NCBI GenBank assembly: GCA_015065795.1
Contig: SVPO01000008.1
Span: 1-36,248, forward strand
Direction of reading: 5' to 3'
Length of the DNA stretch: 36,248 bases
Source of the DNA: Oscillospiraceae bacterium
GTDB taxonomy: Bacteria; Bacillota; Clostridia; Oscillospirales; Acutalibacteraceae
This document shows, in pieces, positions 25,786 through 32,238 of this stretch. The notes below the pieces were generated by a model, which saw only the letters and a list, made by a program, of their open reading frames with translations, had not been told where the DNA came from and searched no databases. The translations under genes were made by a program, and so were the position numbers. How positions within the stretch are numbered: the stretch's first letter is position 1; each line of letters opens with the position of its first letter.

Positions 25786-27231
25786 ATGAAAACCAAATCC
25801 AAACCAATGGGCGGTTTCCGTTTCTGGACGCTGGTCTGGGGACTGGGACTTGCCGGTCAGCTCTGCTGGAACATCGAAAACCAGTGGTTCAACACCTTTA
25901 TCTACGCAAAGATCGCCAAGGATCCCACCATTATCTCGTGGATGATGGCTGTGTCAGCCGCGGCGACCACCATCTCAACCTTCCTGTTCGGCACCATTTC
26001 CGACCGCGTGGGCAAGCGTAAATACGTCATCTCGCTGGGCTATATCATGTGGGGTATCTTCACTATCCTGTTCGGCATGACCGAGTTCATCGCAGACGGC
26101 ACACTCGGCAGCGGACCGCAGATGATGATGGTAGCGGCGGTTGCCGTCGTTGCCGCCGATGCCATAATGAGCTTCTTCGGCTCAATGGGCAACGACAGCG
26201 GCTACAACGCCTGGGCGAACGACAACATGACCGTCAGAAACCGAGGTCAGATCGGCGCGGCGATGGCTGTCCAGCCGGTCATTGGCACCATCGTGGGCAC
26301 TGTCGCAGGCGGTATGCTCATCGGCGCGGACGAAAACTATATGCGCCTGTTCCTGGTCATGGGTGCGGCGGTCATCGCTCTGGGCGTGTTCTCGCTGTTC
26401 TTCCTCAAGGATTCTCCCAATCTCAGGGCAAACAGGGACGGCTCCTTCTGGAAGCAGTTCTTCAGCATCTTCAATTTCAGAAAGTATTTTGCCATGAAGG
26501 AGCTTGTGTGGGTCAACCTCACCCTTGCATTTTACTTCATCGCCTTCAATATGTGCTTCTCCCACATCGGCAACTACATGATCTACTACCTCGGCTTCGG
26601 CGCCGACCTCATGGGCATCATCGAGGGCGTGTCGCTCATCGTCGCCATGCTGGTGGTCATTCCTGCCACATCCCTCATCAACCGCAACAAATCGCCGCTG
26701 CTGTGCGTGCTTTCGGTGCTGCTCAGTTTTGCCGGCGTGATGGTTCTCGGTCTGTTTGTCCGTCCGGAAAACGTCGATCCCACCGCCATCTTCAACCCAG
26801 TGCTCATGGCAGGCATTTTTCTCATCGGCGTGGGATATATGCTCATGCTCCAGACCCTCACCGTCTGGTCCAAGCGGCTCTATCCCGAGGGCGCTCGCGG
26901 TCAGTTCGAGGGCATCCGCATCCTGTTCTATGTGCTCATCCCCATGGTGGTGGCTCCCCTTATCTCCAACCCCGTCATCAAGCGCAGCGGCGAGTTTGTG
27001 GACGAAAACGGCTTTACCCAGTATCTGCCCACTCACACGCTGTTCCTCGTGACCTCGATATTTGTGCTGCTGACTCTGCTGCCGCTGATCTTTGCCTCGG
27101 TGCATCACAACCGCCGCATCAGAGCCGCAGTTGCTGCCGCAGAGGAAATCGTCGAGCCTATTGCGGAACCCGGCACCGAACCCGTACAGGAAGCTGCAGG
27201 TGAGATTCAGACCGAAGAAGCGACAGAATAA
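25786..27231 (+). CDS. MFS transporter
   Basis: The 481-aa membrane protein has about 12 helices. MFS motif A in the loop between helices 2 and 3 reads GTISDRVGKRKYVI. The start FWTLVWGLGLAGQLCWNIENQWFNTFIY and the segment FFGSMGNDSGYNAWANDNM resemble the glycoside-pentoside-hexuronide/SLC45-like branch of Clostridial MFS carriers, which points to sugar-type substrates. This is inference only. The C-terminal 35 residues are Glu/Ala/Pro-rich and cytoplasmic. RBS GAGAGG precedes the ATG. A single-gene unit with its own promoter and a bidirectional terminator shared with the HD gene. Confidence 0.92.
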   Translation: MKTKSKPMGGFRFWTLVWGLGLAGQLCWNIENQWFNTFIYAKIAKDPTIISWMMAVSAAATTISTFLFGTISDRVGKRKYVISLGYIMWGIFTILFGMTEFIADGTLGSGPQMMMVAAVAVVAADAIMSFFGSMGNDSGYNAWANDNMTVRNRGQIGAAMAVQPVIGTIVGTVAGGMLIGADENYMRLFLVMGAAVIALGVFSLFFLKDSPNLRANRDGSFWKQFFSIFNFRKYFAMKELVWVNLTLAFYFIAFNMCFSHIGNYMIYYLGFGADLMGIIEGVSLIVAMLVVIPATSLINRNKSPLLCVLSVLLSFAGVMVLGLFVRPENVDPTAIFNPVLMAGIFLIGVGYMLMLQTLTVWSKRLYPEGARGQFEGIRILFYVLIPMVVAPLISNPVIKRSGEFVDENGFTQYLPTHTLFLVTSIFVLLTLLPLIFASVHHNRRIRAAVAAAEEIVEPIAEPGTEPVQEAAGEIQTEEATE

Positions 27232-27260
27232 CTCCGAAAGAATTCCTGACAACCTGACGC

Positions 27261-27310
27261 AAAACCGCCTGCGGAACCCGATTCGGGGCATCCGCAGGCG
27301 GTTATTGTTA
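27261..27310. terminator. Bidirectional terminator between MFS and HD genes
   Basis: CCGCCTGCGGA (27265-27275) pairs with TCCGCAGGCGG (27291-27301). TTATTGTTAT follows on plus and TTTTG on minus. It serves the convergent genes on both sides. Confidence 0.82.
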
Positions 27311-27312
27311 TG

Positions 27313-27762
27313 TTATTCGCTCAGCAGCAGAGCCAGCGCAGGCTCGTACTTCTTTCTGTAATACTCAAGCTTTTCTTCAGATGGCAGCAGGTCATCGCTT
27401 CCGGCAAACCGGCTCTGATCCATGTTGTGACGCAGGTCGGCAAGCTTGACCGCCTTTGCGATGGGATTTTCCTTGATTGCCGCGACATAATCAAGATAGG
27501 GAACGCCCTCCCCGTGGGTGAGCAGTCCGATGGCTTCCAGAACCTCCTCGGGGAATCCTTCGGCGCGCAGGTCGTCAATGGTGACGTAGGTGTCCTCCAC
27601 AACGTCGTGCAGCAGCGCGGCGATGGTGGTGTACTCGTCGGTCATCTGCTCGGCAAGGTGCACAGGATGCAGGATGTAGGGGATACCGGAAGTATCCAGA
27701 GCTCCCTGATGCGCGCGGTAGGCGATTCGGATGGCTTTGTTGGTCAGTGCGGTGTAAATCAT
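27313..27762 (-). CDS. HD-domain phosphohydrolase (RelA/SpoT hydrolase-like)
   Basis: The 149-aa product is a stand-alone HD domain: AYRAHQGALDTSGIPYILHPVHLAEQM, then TIAALLHDVVEDTYVT, and KLADLRHNMDQSR. The H...HD...D pattern and the sequence around it match the hydrolase half of RelA/SpoT and MESH1-like enzymes, which remove pyrophosphate from (p)ppGpp or related nucleotides. No synthetase domain is present. Substrate is inferred from the family only. RBS AAGGAGG precedes ATG 27762. It has its own promoter, located downstream of the terminator of the non-coding RNA. Confidence 0.88.
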   Translation of the reverse strand: MIYTALTNKAIRIAYRAHQGALDTSGIPYILHPVHLAEQMTDEYTTIAALLHDVVEDTYVTIDDLRAEGFPEEVLEAIGLLTHGEGVPYLDYVAAIKENPIAKAVKLADLRHNMDQSRFAGSDDLLPSEEKLEYYRKKYEPALALLLSE

Positions 27763-27783
27763 ATATCATCCCTCCTTGTACTG

Positions 27784-27812
27784 ATTATACATCCCTTCGG
27801 CGATATCATCAA
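27784..27812 (-). promoter_or_regulatory. Promoter of the HD gene
   Basis: Minus-strand TTGATG (27812-27807), 17-nt spacer, TATAAT (27789-27784), giving a short leader of about 15 nt. It shows the HD gene does not depend on the upstream RNA transcript. Confidence 0.7.
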
Positions 27813-27825
27813 TCCATGTAATACA

Positions 27826-27868
27826 CAAAAAGCCTGCCGACGCAGATGCGCCGACAGGCAGTTTTTCG
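27826..27868 (-). terminator. Terminator of the large non-coding RNA
   Basis: On the minus strand GCCTGTCGGCGC pairs with GCGTCGGCAGGC around loop ATCT, followed by TTTTTG. The two non-Watson-Crick positions are G-U pairs in minus-strand RNA but A-C mismatches in plus-strand RNA, so the element is built for the minus strand. Confidence 0.85.
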
Positions 27869-28773
27869 GTTGTTAACGCTTATGCCTGGCATACAGCGTT
27901 TGTGATTATCTCATTGGACTCACCTTTACATCAGGATTTACGGTCAATGACCGTTGTCCGCTCACTTGCAGGGCAAGTGGGAGTTGTTATCTCATTGGAC
28001 TCACCTTTATCAAAGATTTTCGGCTCTGAGCCGTTGTCCGTTCACTCACTGATGAGTGGGAGAAATCATTTCATTGGACTCACCTTTTCAATTTTTTCTA
28101 TGGGAAATATTCAATTGAAATTGTCAGTCACTGTATCTCGTGTGCCTCAGTTTCCGCGGATGATCTTCGGGTGTGTGCGTACCCAATATCTGCGGTTCTG
28201 ATACCGGCGGTCATGCGGCTTTTACGGATGCTGTACCCGTGCTCCGCAGCCTTCCGATATTCTCAGTTCCGCACATCTACGCGCATCACCGGTCGGATGT
28301 TCATCCGTTCCGCTTGAATCCGAAGCATCTCATAACAACAACAGTTGAGTGTGGCGTCTGCTGCCGAACCGGTAGTCCGCACTGTTGCGCGGGCGTCGGC
28401 GCTTTTCAGCCTCAAAATTGGATGATCGTCAATTCAAGATCATTGCGGTGCGGAAACTGAGACCCTTGAAATGTGACTCCTCTGCATATCTCATTGGCCT
28501 CACCCCGTTTTCTTTTTGTATTCACCGTGGATCCGGTATGTGCCGGTCGTTCGGTCTGCTGTTAATCTCCGCTGTAAGCGGTAAACAGTGTTTGCGGAAA
28601 AACCGCGTACATTTGATCCGTTGCCTGGAATAATATAAATCGAAAGAAGAAATATATATCCTCACAGACCGTTCTTCCGAACCCGAACCTGCGGTGGCTG
28701 CAAATTCTTTCCGCCTTCGTTCCGGCATCTTTTCTGCCGGAGGGAAAGGATTTGTGACATCTCCTTGTGTCAC
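27828..28773 (-). ncRNA. Large structured non-coding RNA, about 940 nt, family unknown
   Basis: This 1-kb stretch has no credible ORF but a consensus promoter (28806-28778) and a strong terminator on the minus strand. Visible structure, 5' to 3': GTGACA/TGTCAC at the 5' end (28773-28754); an outer stem (28743-28754 with 28701-28712, 11 pairs and one mismatch) around CCGGCA/TGCCGG; CGGTCTG (28671-28665) with CAGACCG (28558-28552). Then a 12-bp stem CTCAGTTTCCGC (28461-28450) with GCGGAAACTGAG (28157-28146) closes a domain of about 300 nt with several inner hairpins (CGGATGaaCATCCG, nested TGCGG/CCGCA around ACGG/CCGT). Tandem repeat units and an AACGCT/AGCGTT hairpin come before the terminator. 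The size and ornate fold recall GOLLD, ROOL or OLE RNAs, but I cannot match it to any of them. Confidence 0.65.
27906..28084 (-). repeat. Tandem 80-nt units inside the non-coding RNA
   Basis: The motif GGTGAGTCCAATGA occurs on the minus strand at 27924-27911, 28005-27992 and 28084-28071 (spacing 81 and 79), with a fourth, diverged copy (GGTGAGGCCAATGA) at 28504-28491. Units at 27906 and 27987 each hold hairpin 1 (CACTTGC/GCAAGTG versus CACTCA/TGAGTG), GCGGACAACGG or ACGGACAACGG, hairpin 2 (CGGTC/GACCG versus CGGCT/AGCCG), AAATC, then the motif. GGAC can pair with GTCC of the motif to enclose hairpin 2. Stem sequences differ between units while pairing is kept, and the joining segments are nearly identical. 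Confidence 0.8.
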
Positions 28774-28777
28774 CTAT

Positions 28778-28806
28778 ATAATAGCAGATGATGTGTGAAT
28801 TGTCAA
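28778..28806 (-). promoter_or_regulatory. Promoter of the large non-coding RNA
   Basis: Minus-strand TTGACA (28806-28801), 17-nt spacer, extended -10 TGC-TATTAT (28783-28778). Transcription would start near 28771, at the first hairpin. Confidence 0.8.
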
Positions 28807-28864
28807 TATAAATAATCAACTTCCTGCAGAAAAATTAAAATAAATGCCCAACGAAAAATAGTGG

Positions 28865-28893
28865 TTGACTTGCGGCTCAATAACGGTTAAAAT
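28865..28893 (+). promoter_or_regulatory. Promoter of the DUF1292 gene
   Basis: TTGACT (28865-28870), 17-nt spacer, TAAAAT (28888-28893), 46 nt before the ATG. It is divergent from the non-coding RNA promoter 60 nt away. Confidence 0.72.
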
Positions 28894-28939
28894 CGTTAGT
28901 GGCAGATAAATAATGACGTATAACGGAGGTAATGATATA

Positions 28940-29239
28940 ATGGCTGATAAGGAATACAGTGCCGATATAATCACCCTGATCGACGATGACAACGTGCAGC
29001 ACGAGTTCGAGCTGCTGGATGCCATCGAGACCGACGACGGACGCTATGTTGCCCTGCTGCCCTATCTGGGCGACGATGCCGAGGGCGCGGCTGACGGCAG
29101 CGAGTATTACATCCTGCAGGTCGTTGAGGTCGAGGGCGGCGAAGAAGAGCTGACCGAGATCGAGGACGAAGAAATGCTGGATACCCTTGCGGAGATCTTT
29201 GAGACCCGCTTCTCCGAAATCTACGGCGAAGAAGACTGA
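28940..29239 (+). CDS. DUF1292 (YrzB-like) protein
   Basis: ATG 28940 follows CGGAGG at good spacing; the ORF-track start lies upstream of the RBS. The 99-aa product is very acidic and shows the DUF1292 pattern: DIITLIDDDNVQHEFELLDAIETDDGRYVALLPY, then YYILQVVEVEGGEEELTEIEDEEMLDTLAEIFETRFSEI. This family is widespread in Firmicutes and uncharacterised. A 6S RNA gene follows on the same strand. Confidence 0.92.
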   Translation: MADKEYSADIITLIDDDNVQHEFELLDAIETDDGRYVALLPYLGDDAEGAADGSEYYILQVVEVEGGEEELTEIEDEEMLDTLAEIFETRFSEIYGEED

Positions 29240-29320
29240 TTTCCTTGATTTTCCGGTAATATTTCCGCCGCGTGGTGATATAATATTACTGACGGACGCT
29301 TGTCCGTGAACATCTGCTTT

Positions 29321-29517
29321 ACCCCTGCCCAGTGCGTGGACTGTGCTTATATAACCCTACAATTAATTAAACGGGAGTTGGTCTCCGGCGACGGATTGCA
29401 GACCTCCCGGCACAGTCCTGAGCTGTGTTGGACGAAGGGAGCGCGAAAGCGTTGGGCTGACACCCACCTGCTATCGAGTAGCAGGTTATTTTAAGCGCAA
29501 TACGGCTGGGCGGGATC
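29321..29517 (+). ncRNA. ssrS: 6S RNA
   Basis: 6S RNA binds sigma-A RNA polymerase as a promoter mimic in stationary phase. The sequence folds into a long irregular hairpin. The closing stem is CCTGCCCAG (29324-29332) with CTGGGCGGG (29506-29514). Next are GGACTGTGC/GCACAGTCC, an AU-rich 5' bubble strand (TTATATAACCCTACAATTAA), and an upper stem around GGTCT/AGACC. The 3' side has a CCTGCTA/TAGCAGG hairpin followed by GTTATTTTAAGCGC, matching the layout of the CACCU...AGGGUUA block near the 3' end of Escherichia coli 6S. Ends are approximate. A TATAAT at 29279-29284 suggests a primary transcript from about 29291, beginning with an ACGGA/TCCGT hairpin that may be processed off. Confidence 0.8.
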
Positions 29518-29530
29518 ATACTAAAACCGA

Positions 29531-29561
29531 AGCACCCCGGAGAGATTCGGGGTGCTTTTTG
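29531..29561 (+). terminator. Terminator after the 6S RNA
   Basis: AGCACCCCG (29531-29539) pairs with CGGGGTGCT (29548-29556), followed by TTTTTG. Confidence 0.9.
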
Positions 29562-29577
29562 TACGATATGCGAATAT

Positions 29578-29775
29578 TCACCACAAAAGAGATTCGTTTT
29601 TTGAATAATTGATTGGTGGAATGAATGTTGTTATATTTTGTGTTGTGCTTACCCTTACATTCCTGCCACAATCTTGCAGATTTCGAGTTGCTCTAGTAAT
29701 GGCCGTATCATCTGTTAATGGCCCTAATATGTTGTATTCCTTGCTGTCATCGTCATAAAGGACAATATAAAACAC
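29578..29775 (-). CDS. Small hypothetical protein, 65 aa
   Basis: GTG start at 29775, 3 nt after the stop of the zinc-ribbon gene; GGAAGGGG lies upstream. The sequence FYIVLYDDDSKEYNILGPLTDDTAITRATRNLQDCGRNVRV reads like a compact alpha/beta domain. No family is recognised. The AT-rich composition matches the adjacent small gene and differs from the surrounding genes, suggesting a transferred pair. Confidence 0.5.
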   Translation of the reverse strand: MFYIVLYDDDSKEYNILGPLTDDTAITRATRNLQDCGRNVRVSTTQNITTFIPPINYSKNESLLW

Positions 29776-29778
29776 AAC

Positions 29779-29985
29779 TTAGCCCCTTCCAACGATTGTT
29801 TCAAAAGACTTTCTGCATTTCCTGCAAATAAATCCTCCCACAGATTTTTTATATGTATGTGGAGGGCACGAACAGTTTATGATTGTTGAGTCGGAAAAAC
29901 CACATGCGGGGCATTTGGAGGAAACCAAAATTTGATTGCCATCATCTTTTTTGATTATACCATTTTCAACCCATGCAGCAGACAT
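29779..29985 (-). CDS. Small zinc-ribbon protein, 68 aa
   Basis: ATG 29985 has AAGGGTGG 7-8 nt upstream; the ORF-track start is 10 codons earlier. Two cysteine pairs (CPACGFSD and CRKCRKSF) frame a zinc ribbon, with SCPPHTYKKSVGGFI between them, as in small C4-type domains of phage or toxin-antitoxin neighbourhoods. Function unknown. It is followed after 3 nt by the 65-aa gene, so they form a two-gene unit in AT-rich DNA. Confidence 0.55.
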   Translation of the reverse strand: MSAAWVENGIIKKDDGNQILVSSKCPACGFSDSTIINCSCPPHTYKKSVGGFICRKCRKSFETIVGRG

Positions 29986-30031
29986 TTTAAAACCACCCTT
30001 CAAATCATCGTTCACTGTGTTTTGTTAAATG

Positions 30032-30415
30032 TTACATATATTCTTTGATATACGCAAAATAATTATAAACATTGATTTCAATTCTGTCAACACAAATCTT
30101 GTGAAAGAAATTGATTGTTAGCTTTACATAACTCGTGAGGTGCTTGAACGAGATAAAAATTTGATCTGCCCACACATGTTTAGAGATACGTACCAGGGGA
30201 GATTGTGCGACTATCGCCAAGTACCTATTGCACACGAACTCAAGATAGCAAAAGTATTTTCCAGCGGTATACGCAATGAGTGGTCGATGGGTATCGGTGA
30301 TAGGTCTGTGCAAACTATACACATGTAATTGGTGGTGACCTTGTCCGAAGCAATTCTTGCTGATAAAAGGACGTTTGTGAAACCATCCTTTTACGTGCCT
30401 GCTTTCTGCACTCAT
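30032..30415 (-). pseudogene. Decayed sequence, possibly the tail of a serine recombinase
   Basis: The gap 29986-30495 holds no convincing intact gene. A minus-strand ORF of 127 codons ends in INFFHKICVDRIEINVYNY, similar in pattern to the C-terminal end of large serine recombinases (hydrophobic, x-RIEI-x-YxF). The upstream part of the ORF has no recombinase features and no good RBS. Likely a remnant of a lost mobile element, but the match is short and could be chance. Confidence 0.25.
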
Positions 30416-30495
30416 TTCCGCATTTTTCCGCCCGTAATTTCCCTTCGCACGGGAAAGCTAACCGCAGAATCACTATTTGTGCGGAGGGACGGGAT

Positions 30496-30864
30496 ATGCA
30501 CAGTGAAAGAAAGCAAGGACGGCTGCTGCCAGCAATTGGCGGTCTTGCCGCAGGGCTGATAAACGGTTTGCTGGGCTCGGGCGGCGGAATGATCGCCGTG
30601 CCCGTGCTGGAACGCAGCGGAGTGAAAGCCAACCGCGCCCACGCCACCTCGGTGGCGATCATGCTGCCCCTGTCGGCGGTCAGCGCGGTGTTCTATCTGT
30701 GGGGCGGAGACGTTTCCCTCTCCGACGCGCTGCCCTATATTCCCGGCGGCATCGCAGGCGCGCTGCTGGGAGTGCTTCTGCTGCGAAGGGTCAGACCGAA
30801 GCTGCTGCGGCGCGCTTTCGGCGCGGTGGCAGTGTATTCAGGGATAAGGATACTGCTTAAATGA
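30496..30864 (+). CDS. TSUP (TauE/SafE) family membrane protein, half-length, first of pair
   Basis: The 122-aa product has about four helices. It shows the TSUP half-repeat: GGLAAGLINGLLGSGGGMIAVPVLE, with the GxGGGxxxxP motif, then ANRAHATSVAIMLPLSAVSAV and GGIAGALLGVLLLRRV. TSUP proteins export sulfite, taurine products or other organic anions. A normal member carries two such repeats in one chain; here the second half is the next gene, overlapping by ATGA. RBS CGGAGGGA precedes the ATG. Probably the two assemble into one carrier. Confidence 0.88.
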   Translation: MHSERKQGRLLPAIGGLAAGLINGLLGSGGGMIAVPVLERSGVKANRAHATSVAIMLPLSAVSAVFYLWGGDVSLSDALPYIPGGIAGALLGVLLLRRVRPKLLRRAFGAVAVYSGIRILLK

Positions 30865-31226
30865 GCGGCTGGCTGATATCTACCGCCGCAGGCTTTCTTG
30901 CAGGTGCAGCGGGTGCCATGGGTCTGGGCGGCGGCAGCATACTGCTGCTTTATCTTACCCTCATCGCAGGCGTCAGTCAGATCGCCGCGCAGGGCATAAA
31001 CCTGATGTTCTTTCTGCCCTGCGCCCTTGCGTCGGTGCTGTTTTCGATAAAGTCGGGACTGATTGCGAAACGCGAGGCGCTGCTGGGTATCGCGGCAGGC
31101 GTTCCCGGCGCGATAGCCGGATGTCTGCTGGCAGGCTGGCTGGGGGGAGGACTGCGCACCCTGTTCGGCGTGTATATGCTCGTACTCGGACTGCGCGAGC
31201 TGCTGCGCCGCCCGGCGGAAGAATAA
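30861..31226 (+). CDS. TSUP (TauE/SafE) family membrane protein, half-length, second of pair
   Basis: The 121-aa product overlaps the upstream half by 4 nt (ATGA), implying translational coupling. It repeats the half-fold: TAAGFLAGAAGAMGLGGGSILLLYL with the GLGGG motif, GVSQIAAQGINLMFFLPCALASV and GVPGAIAGCLLAGWLGG. Same family as the first half, but diverged, as the N- and C-halves of a full TSUP protein are. Both reading frames are intact, so this is a split arrangement rather than a broken gene. Confidence 0.88.
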   Translation: MSGWLISTAAGFLAGAAGAMGLGGGSILLLYLTLIAGVSQIAAQGINLMFFLPCALASVLFSIKSGLIAKREALLGIAAGVPGAIAGCLLAGWLGGGLRTLFGVYMLVLGLRELLRRPAEE

Positions 31227-31296
31227 AGCGACGGCGAATAATCGCGGTTGCCCCCGAATAAAGATATCACAGCAAGATACACAAGGGGGAGAGCAT

Positions 31297-31596
31297 ATGA
31301 ACTGCCGCATTGCCGACCTGCGCAACAAGGATGTCATCTGCATCGGTGACGGGAGCTGCCTCGGGTGCGTGGGGGATGTGGAGATAGACACCTGCACCGC
31401 CCGTCTGGTGGCGATCATCGTCTACGGCAGACCCAAGTGCTTCGGGCTCATGGGCTACGAGGACGACTGCGTCATCTGCTGGGAGGATATCAAGCTCATC
31501 GGGGAGGACACCATCCTCGTGGACTGCTGCCGCCGCAGACCGTCACGGGCGCGCCGCAGCTTTGTGGATTCCCTGCTGGGCAGATGCTGTGACTGA
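31297..31596 (+). CDS. YlmC/YmxH-family sporulation protein (PRC-barrel)
   Basis: The 99-aa protein starts MNCRIADLRNKDVICIGDGSCLGCVGDVEIDTCTARLVAIIVYG and continues WEDIKLIGEDTILVD, the PRC-barrel layout of YlmC/YmxH proteins found in spore-forming Firmicutes. Their exact job is unclear. The variant is Cys-rich (eight or more cysteines) with a basic Arg-rich tail (RRRPSRARRSF). RBS GGGGGAGAG lies just upstream of the ATG. Its presence fits, but does not prove, a spore-forming lineage. Confidence 0.88.
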   Translation: MNCRIADLRNKDVICIGDGSCLGCVGDVEIDTCTARLVAIIVYGRPKCFGLMGYEDDCVICWEDIKLIGEDTILVDCCRRRPSRARRSFVDSLLGRCCD

Positions 31597-31602
31597 AAGC
31601 GC

Positions 31603-31642
31603 AAAAAGGGCAGCCATGGCGGATCCACGGCTGCCCTTTATC
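31603..31642. terminator. Bidirectional terminator between YlmC-like and GrpB-like genes
   Basis: AAAGGGCAGCC pairs with GGCTGCCCTTT across an inner TGG/CCA. On the minus strand it continues into TTTTTGC, so it is strongest for the GrpB-like gene. Confidence 0.82.
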
Positions 31643-31651
31643 TGCTCATAC

Positions 31652-32161
31652 TCAAATCAAACCACACATTGCGTATATTTCTTCAATGCATGGAGATTTA
31701 TATTGAATATACTTATCCATGTCATCCGGATACAGCTTCGCTGCGGTTTCTTTCACAAAGCCGTACTTCTCCGCGGCTTCGGGATTGCTTCTGAGGAAAT
31801 CCCTGAATGTAATGTGACGGTGCAGTTCCTCGGAAGCCTGAGGACAGACATACAGATGGTGCTTCATCAGATGCGGCTTATCTGAGTATTTGAAAGCTTC
31901 CCGATGTTTGATTCCAAGGTCACCCTCATGTCTGTAGCCGATGGATTCCAATCTGCTGACAATCTTGTGAAAGACCGTATAATCTTCGATGATAACATCG
32001 ATATCAATGATGGGTTTTGCGGACAGCCCGGGAACCGATGTGCTTCCGACGTGTTCGATGCCGATGATCAGATCGCCGGCTGCCTTTTCGATCTCCTGTC
32101 TGATAGCTTCAAAAGCTGATACCCATGCTTCGTCATAAGGAAGAACCACAACGCTTTTCAT
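31652..32161 (-). CDS. GrpB/UPF0157 family protein
   Basis: The 169-aa product shows the nucleotidyltransferase-like GrpB domain: VVLPYDEAWVSAFEAIRQEI, then IEHVGSTSVPGLSAKPIIDIDVII (the GSTSVPGLxAKPxIDI motif), and HLYVCPQASEELHRHITFRDFLRSNPEAAEKY. The fold is related to nucleotidyltransferases; substrates are unknown. It is sometimes fused to dephospho-CoA kinase, but here it stands alone. It ends at a bidirectional terminator. Confidence 0.93.
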   Translation of the reverse strand: MKSVVVLPYDEAWVSAFEAIRQEIEKAAGDLIIGIEHVGSTSVPGLSAKPIIDIDVIIEDYTVFHKIVSRLESIGYRHEGDLGIKHREAFKYSDKPHLMKHHLYVCPQASEELHRHITFRDFLRSNPEAAEKYGFVKETAAKLYPDDMDKYIQYKSPCIEEIYAMCGLI

Positions 32162-32238
32162 CCTCTGTGTTTACCTCCGGAATCCGTTATGATAATATTC
32201 TTGCGGATACATTCTGTCAACGCGTCGCTTTCACAGGC

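Noticed and set aside
28043-28080. Hammerhead ribozyme (CTGATGA...GAAA on plus strand)
   Set aside because: Only six bases lie between the two core boxes, too few for stem II, and the other unit lacks both boxes. The similarity comes from the minus-strand hairpin.
27906-28084. CRISPR array
   Set aside because: The repeats are spaced about 80 nt apart, but the intervening sequence is not unique spacer: it has conserved linkers and paired stems, and no cas genes are near.
27826-28084. Riboswitch controlling the HD hydrolase gene
   Set aside because: The HD gene has a separate promoter between the terminator and its start codon, and the repeats match no riboswitch class I know. Weak read-through control cannot be excluded.
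28522-28819. Minus-strand ORFs of 83 and 85 codons in the large RNA
   Set aside because: They overlap the promoter or first hairpin in different frames, have unlikely composition and break the paired regions. The AAGGAG near 28762 has no properly spaced start with a good ORF.
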